Shown piece by piece: positions 1-8,777 of a stretch of 64,000 nt of DNA (positions are counted from its first letter, which is position 1; every line of letters begins with the position of its first letter). A program made the position numbers and the translations under genes. Under the pieces are notes generated by a model. The model was not told the origin of the DNA and searched no databases. It was given only the letters and a program-made list of their open reading frames with translations. Source of the DNA: Streptomyces sp. WM6378 (GTDB taxonomy: Bacteria > Actinomycetota > Actinomycetes > Streptomycetales > Streptomycetaceae); the NCBI RefSeq assembly GCF_001279695.1, contig NZ_LGDD01000292.1:1-64000 (forward strand), written 5' to 3'.

Positions 1-747
1 GGCCGGAAGGGGCGGGGGCAGCAGCACGGCGAGGCGGTGGGCGAGCAGGGACGCCGGGTGGTGCAGGGGTTCGGGGATGTTCGCGGTCAGGGTGCGGCGT
101 ACGGCCTCGGGGTCGGCTCCTCGGTCGAGCCAGACGGCGACGGCCGGGGCGAGGCGGTGTACGTCCCGTTCGGCGAGCAGGAGCCGGGGCTCGTGGCGCC
201 GTAGCGCGGCGAGGAGTTCGACGGCGGCGGGGTGCTGTCCTGCGGCTTCGGCTTCGGCTTCGGGTTCCGGCTCGGACGGGGGTTCTGGCCGGGGTGGTGC
301 GGGTGCGGGTGCGGGTGCCGGTGTCTGTGGTGCCGGGGGAGCCGGGCTCTTGCGGCGCGGCCTTGTCGGCGCCGGGCGGCCCGCCCCGGGCTGGTTGCAC
401 GACACCGTGCGGGTGACGACTCGGCCGCTGGACAGCCGCTCCCGGCTGCGGTTCAAGTAGCCGTACGCCTCCAGCTCGCGCAGCGCGGCCGCGATGCGGG
501 CCTCGCTCTCGGGGAAGCGCTCCGCGAGGGCCTTGATGCCGACGCGGGATCCGGCGGGCAGCGACTGGATGTGGACGGCGAGGCCGATCGCGAGCAGGGA
601 GAGTTCGCGGTGCTGGGCGAGGTGGTTGCCGACGACCGTGTAGCGGGTGGTGTGGCGGGTGTTGGCGTGGATGACACCGGAGTGTGGGGTGCCGTCGGGA
701 ACGCGGGGCGAGGTGCGCGGGGGCGCGCTAAGGTGCTGAGGAGCCAT
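1..747 (-). CDS. Winged-helix (HTH) domain protein, 3' end cut by window edge
   Basis: Reading the reverse strand from the ATG at 747 gives an open frame that runs off the left edge. The protein has an N-terminal block with IHANTRHTTRYTVVGNHLAQ, a helical winged-helix region of about 60 residues (SLPAGSRVGIKALAERFPES, then RELEAYGYLNRSRERL), a Pro/Ala/Glu-rich linker and a second helical region (HPAAVELLAALRRHEPRLLL). This pattern is familiar from a Streptomyces family annotated only as helix-turn-helix domain proteins, presumably DNA binding. The targets are unknown. No strong ribosome binding site is visible before the chosen ATG, so the start is tentative. The stop codon lies outside the window. 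Confidence 0.8.
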   Translation of the reverse strand, partial: MAPQHLSAPPRTSPRVPDGTPHSGVIHANTRHTTRYTVVGNHLAQHRELSLLAIGLAVHIQSLPAGSRVGIKALAERFPESEARIAAALRELEAYGYLNRSRERLSSGRVVTRTVSCNQPGAGRPAPTRPRRKSPAPPAPQTPAPAPAPAPPRPEPPSEPEPEAEAEAAGQHPAAVELLAALRRHEPRLLLAERDVHRLAPAVAVWLDRGADPEAVRRTLTANIPEPLHHPASLLAHRLAVLLPPPLPA

Positions 748-1170
748 GGGGGAAGGGGCTTTTCTTCCTTTGTGGTAGCCATCGGGAAGGTCTCTTCTTC
801 CTTGGTGGTCAGGCCCTCGTTCGGGATGCCAGTCCCGGCCGGGGGCCGATGCATGTATCGGGTTTCGCCGCCCGGAGTCCGTGTCCGCACCCGGGGCTGT
901 CGCCGCGAGCATATGCCCGCCAACAACAAGCAAATCCAGCCCAGTTGGGATATGTCACCCGTGTGAGTGACGGGAGGCTGGAGGGGGTTGGGAAGGGTGT
1001 AATCCCCTTCGGGATTGAAGGCATTTGATGTCGCGGGGCGCCGGGATGCGGCGTACCGGATCGTGGTTCACCGGGTCGCGGGCCGCTGGGTCGCGGAGGG
1101 TGCGATCCGGCGGGTGGGGGCCGAGGGGGTGGCCGGGGGTGTGCGGGGTGCTGTCGGCAGGATGGGTGCC
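748..1170. other. Divergent intergenic region with small hairpins
   Basis: This gap separates the leftward winged-helix gene from the rightward toxin locus and should hold both promoters. A perfect 6-bp hairpin with a CTTC loop lies at 1001-1016, and a looser inverted repeat (GTCAC...GTGAC) at about 955-972. No gene with credible codon bias was found here. Reading frames that extend through it are shadows. Confidence 0.4.
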
Positions 1171-2154
1171 GTGACCGAGATGATGATGGGCCGGCGGGAC
1201 GACGCCGTTGCCGGGCGTGGTGACGAGCGGGTCTGGTGCAGCGTGTCGTGGTGGCTCGCCGCGCGCAGCCGGACTCCGTACCGAGTGCAGGCCAACGGCC
1301 CGTGGGGGAGTGCGTCGGCGGCGACCGAGGACCTCTTCGGCTCCTTGATGGACGTACGTCTCCAGCTTGAGGCGCTCGGCTGGCGGCTCCTGATCAACGG
1401 GGCGCGGCCCGACGTCTGGCAGAGCGGCATGCTCCGCTCCAGTGGCAGTACCCGTGCCTACAGACTGCACCCGGGAGCGGGGACGTCACCCGATGACATG
1501 GTCGAGCTCTTCGACGGGGCCGACGCGGCGAACGTGGTCTCGGTGACCGAGCAGCGTGCCGCTTACGCGGCGTGGGAGGACTCCGTGACGGCTGCCAAGA
1601 ACAGGCTGACGGCTCCGGGGCCCGCCCTCACCGAGGCATTGAGAGCCCAGGCGAAGCGGGCACCCGGCAGCTGGCTCTATTCGATCGACCCGGCGTACGA
1701 CCCGAGGGGGACGGTGCCGCCGTACGCGGTCATCGGGGCCTGGCCGGTCGACCAGCGGGGCGAGCCCGGGGCGTTCAGCCGCAATCCCAACTACCGGCCG
1801 TCGCCGATGGCGCTCGGGCTTCCCGTCCCCACGGATGCGGTCGACGCTGCGATGCAGCTGGCAGGGACCGGACACGGGTCCGAGGCGGACCTGGTGCGCC
1901 GCTTGGCCGGAGCCACGGTCTACCTGGTGCCCACGGCCGAAGCGGGGCCGACTCTCTACTCCGATGCCGGAGGCCGCTTCGTTCCGGTACTGACCGACCC
2001 GAAACACGCCCCGAGCTCGGCACCCCAGCTACGGGCGATCCCGTGTGCCCAACTCCTCGCGTTCCTCCCGGCCGATGTCGCGCTCAAGCTGAACCCGGGC
2101 AGCCGGGTGTCCGTACGGGTTCCTTCGGCTGATGTACGGGGGGCGTTGGGCTGA
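1171..2154 (+). CDS. Type VII secretion system-associated protein (two-domain)
   Basis: About 327 residues. The GTG at 1171 was chosen because AGGA lies eight bases upstream. In-frame codons back to 1015 exist but have no ribosome site. The C-terminal half (APGSWLYSIDPAYDP, then NPNYRPSPMALGLP...PTDAVDAA and a final LNPGSRVSVRVP) matches my recollection of the actinobacterial family called type VII secretion system-associated protein, related to SseB-like folds. The N-terminal half (VWCSVSWWLAARSRTPYRVQ, then LEALGWRLLINGARPDVW) is a separate domain I do not recognise by name. It is the first gene of the rightward toxin locus, so a role in handling or exporting the WXG-containing toxin downstream is inferred. 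Confidence 0.75.
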   Translation: MTEMMMGRRDDAVAGRGDERVWCSVSWWLAARSRTPYRVQANGPWGSASAATEDLFGSLMDVRLQLEALGWRLLINGARPDVWQSGMLRSSGSTRAYRLHPGAGTSPDDMVELFDGADAANVVSVTEQRAAYAAWEDSVTAAKNRLTAPGPALTEALRAQAKRAPGSWLYSIDPAYDPRGTVPPYAVIGAWPVDQRGEPGAFSRNPNYRPSPMALGLPVPTDAVDAAMQLAGTGHGSEADLVRRLAGATVYLVPTAEAGPTLYSDAGGRFVPVLTDPKHAPSSAPQLRAIPCAQLLAFLPADVALKLNPGSRVSVRVPSADVRGALG

Positions 2155-2207
2155 CCAACCCGCCCTGAATCCGGCCCGATTCACGTTGCAATGCGAAACG
2201 GGGCTAT

Positions 2208-2624
2208 GTGATTCTGCGGGGCGTGGAGATATCCGGGGGGCCTGTGGGGCGGCAGAGGCGGCGTGAATTCGCGGCGTTGCTGGGTGAGTTCCGTCGTGCG
2301 GCAGTGTTGGTGCCCGAGACCGAGGGTGGATGGTGGACCGCCGAGTGGGGTGGGATCCGGTGGATCTGCGCGTTCTCTGACGAGGCGGCGCTGGCCCGGT
2401 TCGCGATCGCACGCGGTGAAGGCGCCGAGGAGTGGGCCTACCAACGGGTGCTCGGAGCACGGCTGTTGGACGTCGCGGTGCCCGCGCTCGGGGTGCCGGC
2501 CGGGGTCGCGCTCGATGCGGGGAGCGCGGACGGTGTGGTGTTCCCGCCGGTCGCCGGGATCGTGCCGGAGGCCGTAGCGGTCGACGCCGGAGCGTATGCA
2601 ATTGAAGGGACGGGCGGGGCATGA
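2208..2624 (+). CDS. SseB-like family protein
   Basis: 138 residues, GTG start. The central region (EFAALLGEFRRAAVLVPETE, WWTAEWGGIRWICAFSDEAAL, then a C-terminal VALDAGSADGVVFPPV) resembles the SseB N-terminal domain used by many actinobacterial secretion-associated proteins. No signal peptide or membrane segment is present. Its stop overlaps the next gene by four bases, which suggests translational coupling and one transcript with the ESX-like and Rhs genes. It is probably an accessory or adaptor protein of the toxin locus. The exact job is unknown. Confidence 0.7.
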   Translation: MILRGVEISGGPVGRQRRREFAALLGEFRRAAVLVPETEGGWWTAEWGGIRWICAFSDEAALARFAIARGEGAEEWAYQRVLGARLLDVAVPALGVPAGVALDAGSADGVVFPPVAGIVPEAVAVDAGAYAIEGTGGA

Positions 2625-3268
2625 GCGGCGGGGGCGATGGGGATCTGCGGGTTCCGCCGGAGGCCATGGTGCTGATCACGCAGGGGATCAACGGCGCGCT
2701 GAGCGAGTTGAAGGAACTCGGGCTCATCGGGGAGGCCGGGATGGGCCGCGGGTTCGACTCGATGGCGATGACCGGGCTTGAGCTGGGTGACGACGGGCTG
2801 ACGGAGACGTTCAAGTCGTTCTGCGAGCGCTGGGAGTGGGGCGTGCGGGCGCTCGTGCAGGAGGGCAACGACTTCGCCCTGAAGGCGGGCCTGTCGGCCG
2901 GGATCATGTACGAGGAGGACCAGTACATCCAGGGCGGGTTCAAGGTCCTCGCGAACTCGGCGATGGGCAATCCGCATGCGACCGAGGACCAGGTCACCGG
3001 CATGTCCTGGGGTGACCTGGCTCGTAACAACATGTACGCGCACGCCGATTTCAGCCCCGAGTCCTTCCAGAAGGCCGACGCGGACATCTGGCAGAGCATG
3101 AAGGACGCCGGCCGGGACGTCACCGACAGCAAGCTGAATCCGCTCGTGCTGGGCATGGAGGCCTCCGGGCAGGGTGACGCACTGGCCCAGTGGCGGGACG
3201 ACGAGTTCGGCCCGTCGCCCGAGGAGCGGGCGAAACAGCAGGGCACGAACGGCGGCGGCCAGGGCTGA
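2621..3268 (+). CDS. Helical ESX/WXG-like protein of the toxin locus
   Basis: 215 residues, predicted mostly helical and soluble, with a Gly/Gln-rich tail. A W-E-W-G stretch (residues about 68-71) lies between two helical segments, loosely recalling WXG100 or ESX-like partner proteins, but the length is double that of a classical WXG100 protein. No named domain is recognised. It overlaps the SseB-like gene by four bases upstream and shares one base with the Rhs gene start downstream (TGATG). That tight coupling suggests a partner, chaperone or co-exported protein for the toxin. Confidence 0.7.
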   Translation: MSGGGDGDLRVPPEAMVLITQGINGALSELKELGLIGEAGMGRGFDSMAMTGLELGDDGLTETFKSFCERWEWGVRALVQEGNDFALKAGLSAGIMYEEDQYIQGGFKVLANSAMGNPHATEDQVTGMSWGDLARNNMYAHADFSPESFQKADADIWQSMKDAGRDVTDSKLNPLVLGMEASGQGDALAQWRDDEFGPSPEERAKQQGTNGGGQG

Positions 3269-6200
3269 TGGTGGATTTCGGGGGCTTGGTCGACGGCGGG
3301 AAGAACCTGCTGAACAAGGGCCTGGGCAAGGTCGAGGAGGGGGTCGACGCCGGCAAGAAGGCGGTCGGCAGCGCCGTCGATGAAGGCGCGCACGTCACGA
3401 GCGGTCTCCTGGACCGGGTCGGCGCGCACCACCTGGCCGACCAGGTGGACGACTTCGGTGACGCCGTCGCGGCCGAACTCGGCGCCCACGTTGATGAGAA
3501 GCAGCTCGGACAGACCGATCTGTTCAACGACCTCGTCCACGGCAACCCGAAGACGATCCGGGCCAACGCCAAGCATCTCGCCGACTTCGCGACCGCGTTC
3601 GGCAAGGTCGGCCAGGGCATGCGCCGGCTGGACTCCGGGAGCTGGAAGGGGCAGGCCGCCGACGCCTTCCGCGCCCAGTTCGCGATGCACCCCGCCAAGT
3701 GGGACGAGGCGTCCTTCGCCTGCCACGACGCGTCCGGCGCCCTCGGCCACTACGCCGGGACGGTCGAGTGGGCGCAGAGCAAGGCGCAGGAGGCCATCGA
3801 GCTGTACCGGGAGGGCGAGCAGGACTCCCAGAAGGCGGTCGAGGCGTACAACAAGCAGGTCGACGCCTACAACGACAAGGTACGCAGCCATCAGGATCCC
3901 GGGCCGCAGCCGGGCCCGTTCGCCGACCCGGGCCTCGCCAAACGGCAGCGGGCCCAGGAGGTCCTCGCCGAGGCGCGCCGCCAGCGCAACGGCGCCGCGG
4001 CCACGGCGCGCGGCATGGTGCAGGGAGCCCTGGCCGCCGCTCCGGCCGAACCGCCGCCGCTGTCCCGCCTGGGCCGCGATTACAAAGACCTCATGGCAGG
4101 CGGATCGATCGAGCTCGACCATGTCTTCACGGGCGTCATCAAGGGCGGCGCCGACATCCTGAACTTCGCCCGCAGCCTCAACCCCCAGGACCCCTACAAC
4201 CTCCTGCACCCGGCCGAGTACGAGAAGGGCGTGGCCACCACGCTCACCGGCCTCGTCTCCATGGACGCCCACCCTGAGCGGGCGATCAAGAGCGCGTGGA
4301 ACGACGCCAAGCATGACCCGGCCGAGTTCGGCGGTCGTCTGCTGGACAACCTTGCCGATCCCGAGGCGTTCGCGGCGTCCGGAGTGAGGACCGCGGCCGA
4401 GCTCGGGGTCAAGGAGGCCGCGAAGGAAGGCGCCGGCGCAGGGATCAGGGAGGGCTTCGAGGGCGCTGTCGACGACACGGCCCGCGGAGCCTATGAGCAC
4501 GAACCGCACGGCTCCAGCCGCACCGAGAATGAGATGGAGTGCGTCGAGGACCCGGTTGACGTGGCCACCGGCCGGATGCTGCTGCCGCAGAAGGACCTCG
4601 CGCTGCCCGGTGCCCTGCCGTTCGTCTTCCGGCGCACCTTCGGATCGGCGTACCGCCTGGGCCGCTGGTTCGGGCCGAGCTGGGCGAGCTCGATCGACCA
4701 GCGCCTGGAGATCGACGCGGCAGGCGTGATCTTCGTCCGCGAGGACGGCAGCCTGCTGTCCTATCCGCACCCCGCGCCCGGCGTGCCCACGCTGCCCGCG
4801 CACGGTGGCTCCCGCTGGCCGCTGGACCGCGACGGCGACACGTACACCGTCACGGACCCGGGCACCGGCCTGACGCGGCACTTCGTGCTCCACAACGACG
4901 AGCTCGCCCTGCTGGACCAGCTCGACGACCGCAACGGCAACTGGATCACCTTCGAGTACGACGCCGAAGGCACCCCCACCGGGATCGCCCACCACGGCGG
5001 TTACCACCTGAAGCTCACCACGGCCGAGGGCCGGATCACCGCCCTGCACCTGGCGGGCGCGGCGCCGGACGGCAGCGACCAGCAAATCCTGTGCTACGGC
5101 TACACCGACGGCCATCTCACCGAGGTTCTCAACTCCTGTGGCCGCCCGCTGCGCTTCGGCTACGACGAGCACGCCCGCATCACGTCGTGGACGGACACCA
5201 ACGACAGCCACTTCGACTACGTCTACGACGACCGCCACCGCTGCGTGGCCCAGTCGGGTACCAACGGGCACATGAGTGCGCGGTTCGCCTACAGCGAGCC
5301 GGACCCGGCCGACGGCCTGCGGACGACGACCGTCACGAACGCGGCAGGCCACGACGAGCGCTATCTGATCAATGACCGCGAGCAGGTCGTCGGCCACATC
5401 GACGCGACCGGCGGGACGACACGCTTCGAGCTGGACCGCTACAACCGCCCGCTGTCCCGCACCGACCCGCTGGGGCACACGACCTGGTCGGCGTACGACG
5501 AGGCGGGCCGTCCCACGGAGGTCGTACGCCCCGACGGGCGCCGGACGACGATCGCCTACGACGAGGCGGGGCTGCCGGTCCGGGTGACCGGCGCCGACGG
5601 CCGGACCGTGCGTCAGACCTTCGACGAGCGCGGCAACCGCACCTCGGTCACCGACGCAGCCGGGGTGCGCACCGAGTTCACGTACGACGAGGCGGGCCAC
5701 CTCGCCGCGGTGGCGGACGGCCTCGGACACATCACCCGCATCCGGTGCGACCGTGCCGGGCTGCCGCTCGACATCACCGACCCGCTGGGCGCGGTCACCC
5801 GCTACGAGCGGGACGCCTTCGGCCGGCCGATCGCGATCACCGACCCGCTGGGCTCGACCACGCGCCTGACGTGGACGGTGGAAGGCAGGCTCGCGCGCCG
5901 CACCGCCCCCGACGGCAGCGAGGAGTCCTGGACGTACGACGGCGAGGGCAACTGCACCAGCCACACCGACCCGCTGGGCGCCGTCTCCCGCTTTGAGTAC
6001 ACGGACTTCGACCTCCTGACGGCCCGCACTGGCCCGGACGGCGTGCGCTACGCCTTCGAACACGACGCCCACCTGCGCCTGACCAAAGTCGTCAACCCCC
6101 AGGGCCTGGCCTGGAGTTACGCCTACGACCCGGCCGGGCGGCTCATCGCGGAGACCGACTTCGACGGCCGCACGCTGACCTATGCCTACGACGCGGCGGG

Positions 6201-8064
6201 CCGCCTGGCCGCGCGCACCAACGGGCTCGGCGAAACGATCCGGTACGAGCGCAATGAGCTCGGCCAGACGGTCCGCAAGGACGTCGAGGGCTCGGTCACC
6301 ACCTTCGCGTACGACATCTTCGACCAGCTCGCCCAGGCGAGCGGCCCCGACGCGACCGTGATGCTGCTCCGGGACCGGCACGGCCGGGTGAGGTCGGAGA
6401 CGGTCAACGGCCGTGAACTGTCGTACTCCTACGATGAGTTGGGGCGCCGAAACGGGCGGAAGACGCCGGGCGGCTCGGCCAGTTCCTGGACGTACGACCC
6501 GGCGGGCAACCGCACCGAGCTGACCACTTCCGGCCGGACGGTGTCGTTCGCGCACGACGCAGCCGGGCGGGAGCTGATCCGCCGCTTCGGGGAAACGATC
6601 ACCCTGGCCCACGCCTTCGACCCGCTGGGCCGCCTCACGGACCTGGCGGTGACCGGAGCGCGGGGCGAATCCATCCAGCGCCGTGCCTACCACTACCGCG
6701 CCGACGGAAACCCGACCGGCGTGGACGACCAGCTCTCCGGCTCGCGCCGCTTCGACCTGGACGCGGCGGGCCGGGTGACGGCGGTCCGGGCGGGGGACTG
6801 GTCGGAGCGGTACGCCTACGACGCGGCGGGCAACCAGACGGAGGCGTCCTGGCCCGCTGCCCACCCGGGCCAGGACGCCCTGGGCGCCCGCGCGTACACG
6901 GGCACCCGAATAACCCGGGCGGGCTCGGTCCGCTACGAACACGACGCCCAGGGCCGCGTCACCCTGCGCCAGAAGCAGCGCCTCTCTCGCAAGCCGGACA
7001 CCTGGCGGTACACGTGGGACCCGGAAGACCGCCTGACCTCGGTCGTCACCCCCGACGGCACGGTCTGGCGCTACCGCTACGACCCGCTGGGCCGCCGCAT
7101 CGCGAAGGAGCGGATGGCGGGCGAGGCGGTGGCGGAGCGGGTGTCGTTCACGTGGGACGGCACGACGCTGTGCGAACAGACGACCACGTCGTCCGCATCC
7201 CCGGCGGCGGTCTCCCTGACCTGGGACCACGCGGGCCTGCGCCCGATCGCTCAGACCGAACGAATATCGTCCCCGGACCTGCCCGTCGGCTCGATCGACG
7301 AACGCTTCTTCGCGATAGTCACCGACCTGATCGGCACCCCGAGCGAGCTGGTGGACGAGCAGGGCGAAATAGCCTGGCGCACCCGCTCGACGCTGTGGGG
7401 CACGACCACCTGGAACACAGACGCCCGCGCGTACACCCCGCTCCGCTTCCCGGGCCAGTACTTCGACCCGGAGACGGGGCTGCATTACAACTGCTTTCGG
7501 TATTACGACCCGGAATCGGCGCGCTATTTCTCGCCTGATCCACTGGGGCTGGTGGCGGCGCCGAACTCCGTAGCTTACGTTCCGACCCCCCATGTCAGTG
7601 CAGACCCGCTGGGGCTATTTGGGTGCCCGGACGAAGAGCACCTCTTCCGAGGGACGACGCGTGGCTATGACGCGAGCAGCGGAACGCAGGCATCTGGTTT
7701 TACGCCCACGTCTACAGATCCAGGAGTGGCGGCTGTTTTCGCCAGGCACTCGGAGCAGTTCGGAGATGCTGTAGTCCAGCTGATCCCTCGGAGCGCGCTG
7801 GAAGGGATTCCGCTGGAGCCAGGTTTCATACGAGCCGAAGCGGAAGTTGCAGTTGGTCTGCCGGCGTCAGAACTCGCCCAGCGGGCCAGTGTCGAGATAC
7901 CTGTGGGAGCCGCTCACGACATCCTTTCCCAGATGGGTATCCATGTGCCGAAGGTGCACGGATATCAGGGGATCAGTGACGCCCTGGGGTTCGACGTCCC
8001 GAAACTATCACCAGAACAGATCAAGCATTTTGTAGCGGAGGCATACAAGCATGGCGGCGGATAA
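3268..8064 (+). CDS. WXG-Rhs polymorphic toxin with ADP-ribosyltransferase-like tip
   Basis: 1598 residues, starting at the ATG that overlaps the previous stop. The N-terminal 290 or so residues are helical with a W-K-G motif at about residue 126, typical of actinobacterial type VII-exported toxins. A DUF6531-type entry (DPVDVATGRMLL, about residue 429) leads into many YD/Rhs repeats up to about 1400. The Rhs core end (YFSPDPLGL, then DPLGLFG at about 1450) marks where the toxin tip begins. The tip, about 146 residues, carries FRGT, TSTDP and EAEV in that order, the layout of R-S-E ADP-ribosyltransferases. GC content falls within the tip. It is probably exported and releases the tip into competitor cells; export route and activity are inferred. 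Confidence 0.85.
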   Translation: MVDFGGLVDGGKNLLNKGLGKVEEGVDAGKKAVGSAVDEGAHVTSGLLDRVGAHHLADQVDDFGDAVAAELGAHVDEKQLGQTDLFNDLVHGNPKTIRANAKHLADFATAFGKVGQGMRRLDSGSWKGQAADAFRAQFAMHPAKWDEASFACHDASGALGHYAGTVEWAQSKAQEAIELYREGEQDSQKAVEAYNKQVDAYNDKVRSHQDPGPQPGPFADPGLAKRQRAQEVLAEARRQRNGAAATARGMVQGALAAAPAEPPPLSRLGRDYKDLMAGGSIELDHVFTGVIKGGADILNFARSLNPQDPYNLLHPAEYEKGVATTLTGLVSMDAHPERAIKSAWNDAKHDPAEFGGRLLDNLADPEAFAASGVRTAAELGVKEAAKEGAGAGIREGFEGAVDDTARGAYEHEPHGSSRTENEMECVEDPVDVATGRMLLPQKDLALPGALPFVFRRTFGSAYRLGRWFGPSWASSIDQRLEIDAAGVIFVREDGSLLSYPHPAPGVPTLPAHGGSRWPLDRDGDTYTVTDPGTGLTRHFVLHNDELALLDQLDDRNGNWITFEYDAEGTPTGIAHHGGYHLKLTTAEGRITALHLAGAAPDGSDQQILCYGYTDGHLTEVLNSCGRPLRFGYDEHARITSWTDTNDSHFDYVYDDRHRCVAQSGTNGHMSARFAYSEPDPADGLRTTTVTNAAGHDERYLINDREQVVGHIDATGGTTRFELDRYNRPLSRTDPLGHTTWSAYDEAGRPTEVVRPDGRRTTIAYDEAGLPVRVTGADGRTVRQTFDERGNRTSVTDAAGVRTEFTYDEAGHLAAVADGLGHITRIRCDRAGLPLDITDPLGAVTRYERDAFGRPIAITDPLGSTTRLTWTVEGRLARRTAPDGSEESWTYDGEGNCTSHTDPLGAVSRFEYTDFDLLTARTGPDGVRYAFEHDAHLRLTKVVNPQGLAWSYAYDPAGRLIAETDFDGRTLTYAYDAAGRLAARTNGLGETIRYERNELGQTVRKDVEGSVTTFAYDIFDQLAQASGPDATVMLLRDRHGRVRSETVNGRELSYSYDELGRRNGRKTPGGSASSWTYDPAGNRTELTTSGRTVSFAHDAAGRELIRRFGETITLAHAFDPLGRLTDLAVTGARGESIQRRAYHYRADGNPTGVDDQLSGSRRFDLDAAGRVTAVRAGDWSERYAYDAAGNQTEASWPAAHPGQDALGARAYTGTRITRAGSVRYEHDAQGRVTLRQKQRLSRKPDTWRYTWDPEDRLTSVVTPDGTVWRYRYDPLGRRIAKERMAGEAVAERVSFTWDGTTLCEQTTTSSASPAAVSLTWDHAGLRPIAQTERISSPDLPVGSIDERFFAIVTDLIGTPSELVDEQGEIAWRTRSTLWGTTTWNTDARAYTPLRFPGQYFDPETGLHYNCFRYYDPESARYFSPDPLGLVAAPNSVAYVPTPHVSADPLGLFGCPDEEHLFRGTTRGYDASSGTQASGFTPTSTDPGVAAVFARHSEQFGDAVVQLIPRSALEGIPLEPGFIRAEAEVAVGLPASELAQRASVEIPVGAAHDILSQMGIHVPKVHGYQGISDALGFDVPKLSPEQIKHFVAEAYKHGGG

Positions 8065-8338
8065 CAGACTGCAAATTTATTCAGTGGAGGAGTCGAGCGG
8101 GGATTTCGCCGTCTGCATTGCGCGATGCGTGGGCGGAGTGGTGCGAACCGGGCAGAATTTCGCTATGGAGACGGCGTCGGAGCCTGTTGATTTCGAGCAT
8201 GGCGTCACGTTGACCGCTATTGATCGGTATGGCCGGAGCGTGGATTTCTTCGATCCGCCCCACGCCGCGAAGGTCTACCTGTCCGGCCCGGGGGCTTCGG
8301 TGCTGGAGCCCGGGATGATCCTTGCCGCGCGTGGCTGA
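8051..8338 (+). CDS. Putative immunity protein, EF-Tu-domain-2-like
   Basis: 95 residues. It begins 14 bases before the Rhs stop in another frame, the usual arrangement of a cognate immunity gene. The sequence is rich in alternating hydrophobic residues, suggesting a small beta-barrel. Its pattern (CIARCVGGVVRTGQNF, then LTAIDRYGRSVDFF and SVLEPGMILAARG) resembles domain 2 of translational GTPases such as EF-Tu, which ends with an ERGMVLA-type turn. That likeness is my own reading and is unverified. Its GC content is lower than that of the core genes, like the toxin tip. Confidence 0.7.
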   Translation: MAADNRLQIYSVEESSGDFAVCIARCVGGVVRTGQNFAMETASEPVDFEHGVTLTAIDRYGRSVDFFDPPHAAKVYLSGPGASVLEPGMILAARG

Positions 8339-8777
8339 GCCGCAGGGCGACTGGCCCGCGCCGCACGTCAGCGTGCCGAATGCGTGAGCCCCTGTGACGT
8401 GGGGTACGCTTCCCCGCTGCGATTGGCCAGGCCATGGCCCCGTATGGCAGACTGTCGGGGTTGCTCGGTTGAGTGCCGATGCTGCGCGCCTCCCGCCGGG
8501 AGGACCGGAAGCGAGTCCCACAGTACTCGTCGCCCCTGATCAGGGGCGGACGTACGGGAATCTTCCGGGAAGTGTCAGCGGGGCTCCGGCCAGGCGTCCG
8601 GTGGGTGTTCTGCCCCCGTCTGCGAGGTCCTGTGGCCCGCATCCCCTTGGTTGGGAAATCCCGTATGGGATTTCTGCGTAGAGGGAGTGCGACACGCCCG
8701 ACCGCGTGGGTCGGAGACAGAGTTGGTAGAACCCCCGGGTTCCAGAGCGTTACGAGACAAAGGACTACTAGGTAGCC
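8339..8777 (+). promoter_or_regulatory. Long structured 5' leader of the S10 operon
   Basis: This stretch of about 440 bases has no credible gene. A possible promoter is TTGGCC at 8423-8428 and CAGACT at 8448-8453 (19-base spacing), which would give an mRNA leader of about 320 nucleotides. Inside it are a perfect 18-base palindrome at 8531-8548 (CGCCCCTGATCAGGGGCG), a perfect 8-bp stem with a GTAT loop at 8655-8674, and a 6-bp stem at 8698-8714. Structured leaders of ribosomal operons often mediate feedback by a ribosomal protein; in Escherichia coli the S10 leader responds to L4. Whether this one does is inference. Confidence 0.5.

Noticed and set aside
232..966. Forward open frames across the first kilobase
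   Set aside because: They overlap the leftward winged-helix gene. Their residues are Gly/Cys/Arg-rich and do not look like a protein.
2029..7593. Very long reverse-strand open frame of 1854 codons
   Set aside because: It is antisense to the Rhs gene. Its length reflects high GC and the lack of TA-rich stops, its residues are low-complexity, and no domain or ribosome site is apparent.
8394..8681. Open frames within the rpsJ leader
   Set aside because: They lack codon bias and ribosome sites. The region holds hairpins and a promoter instead.
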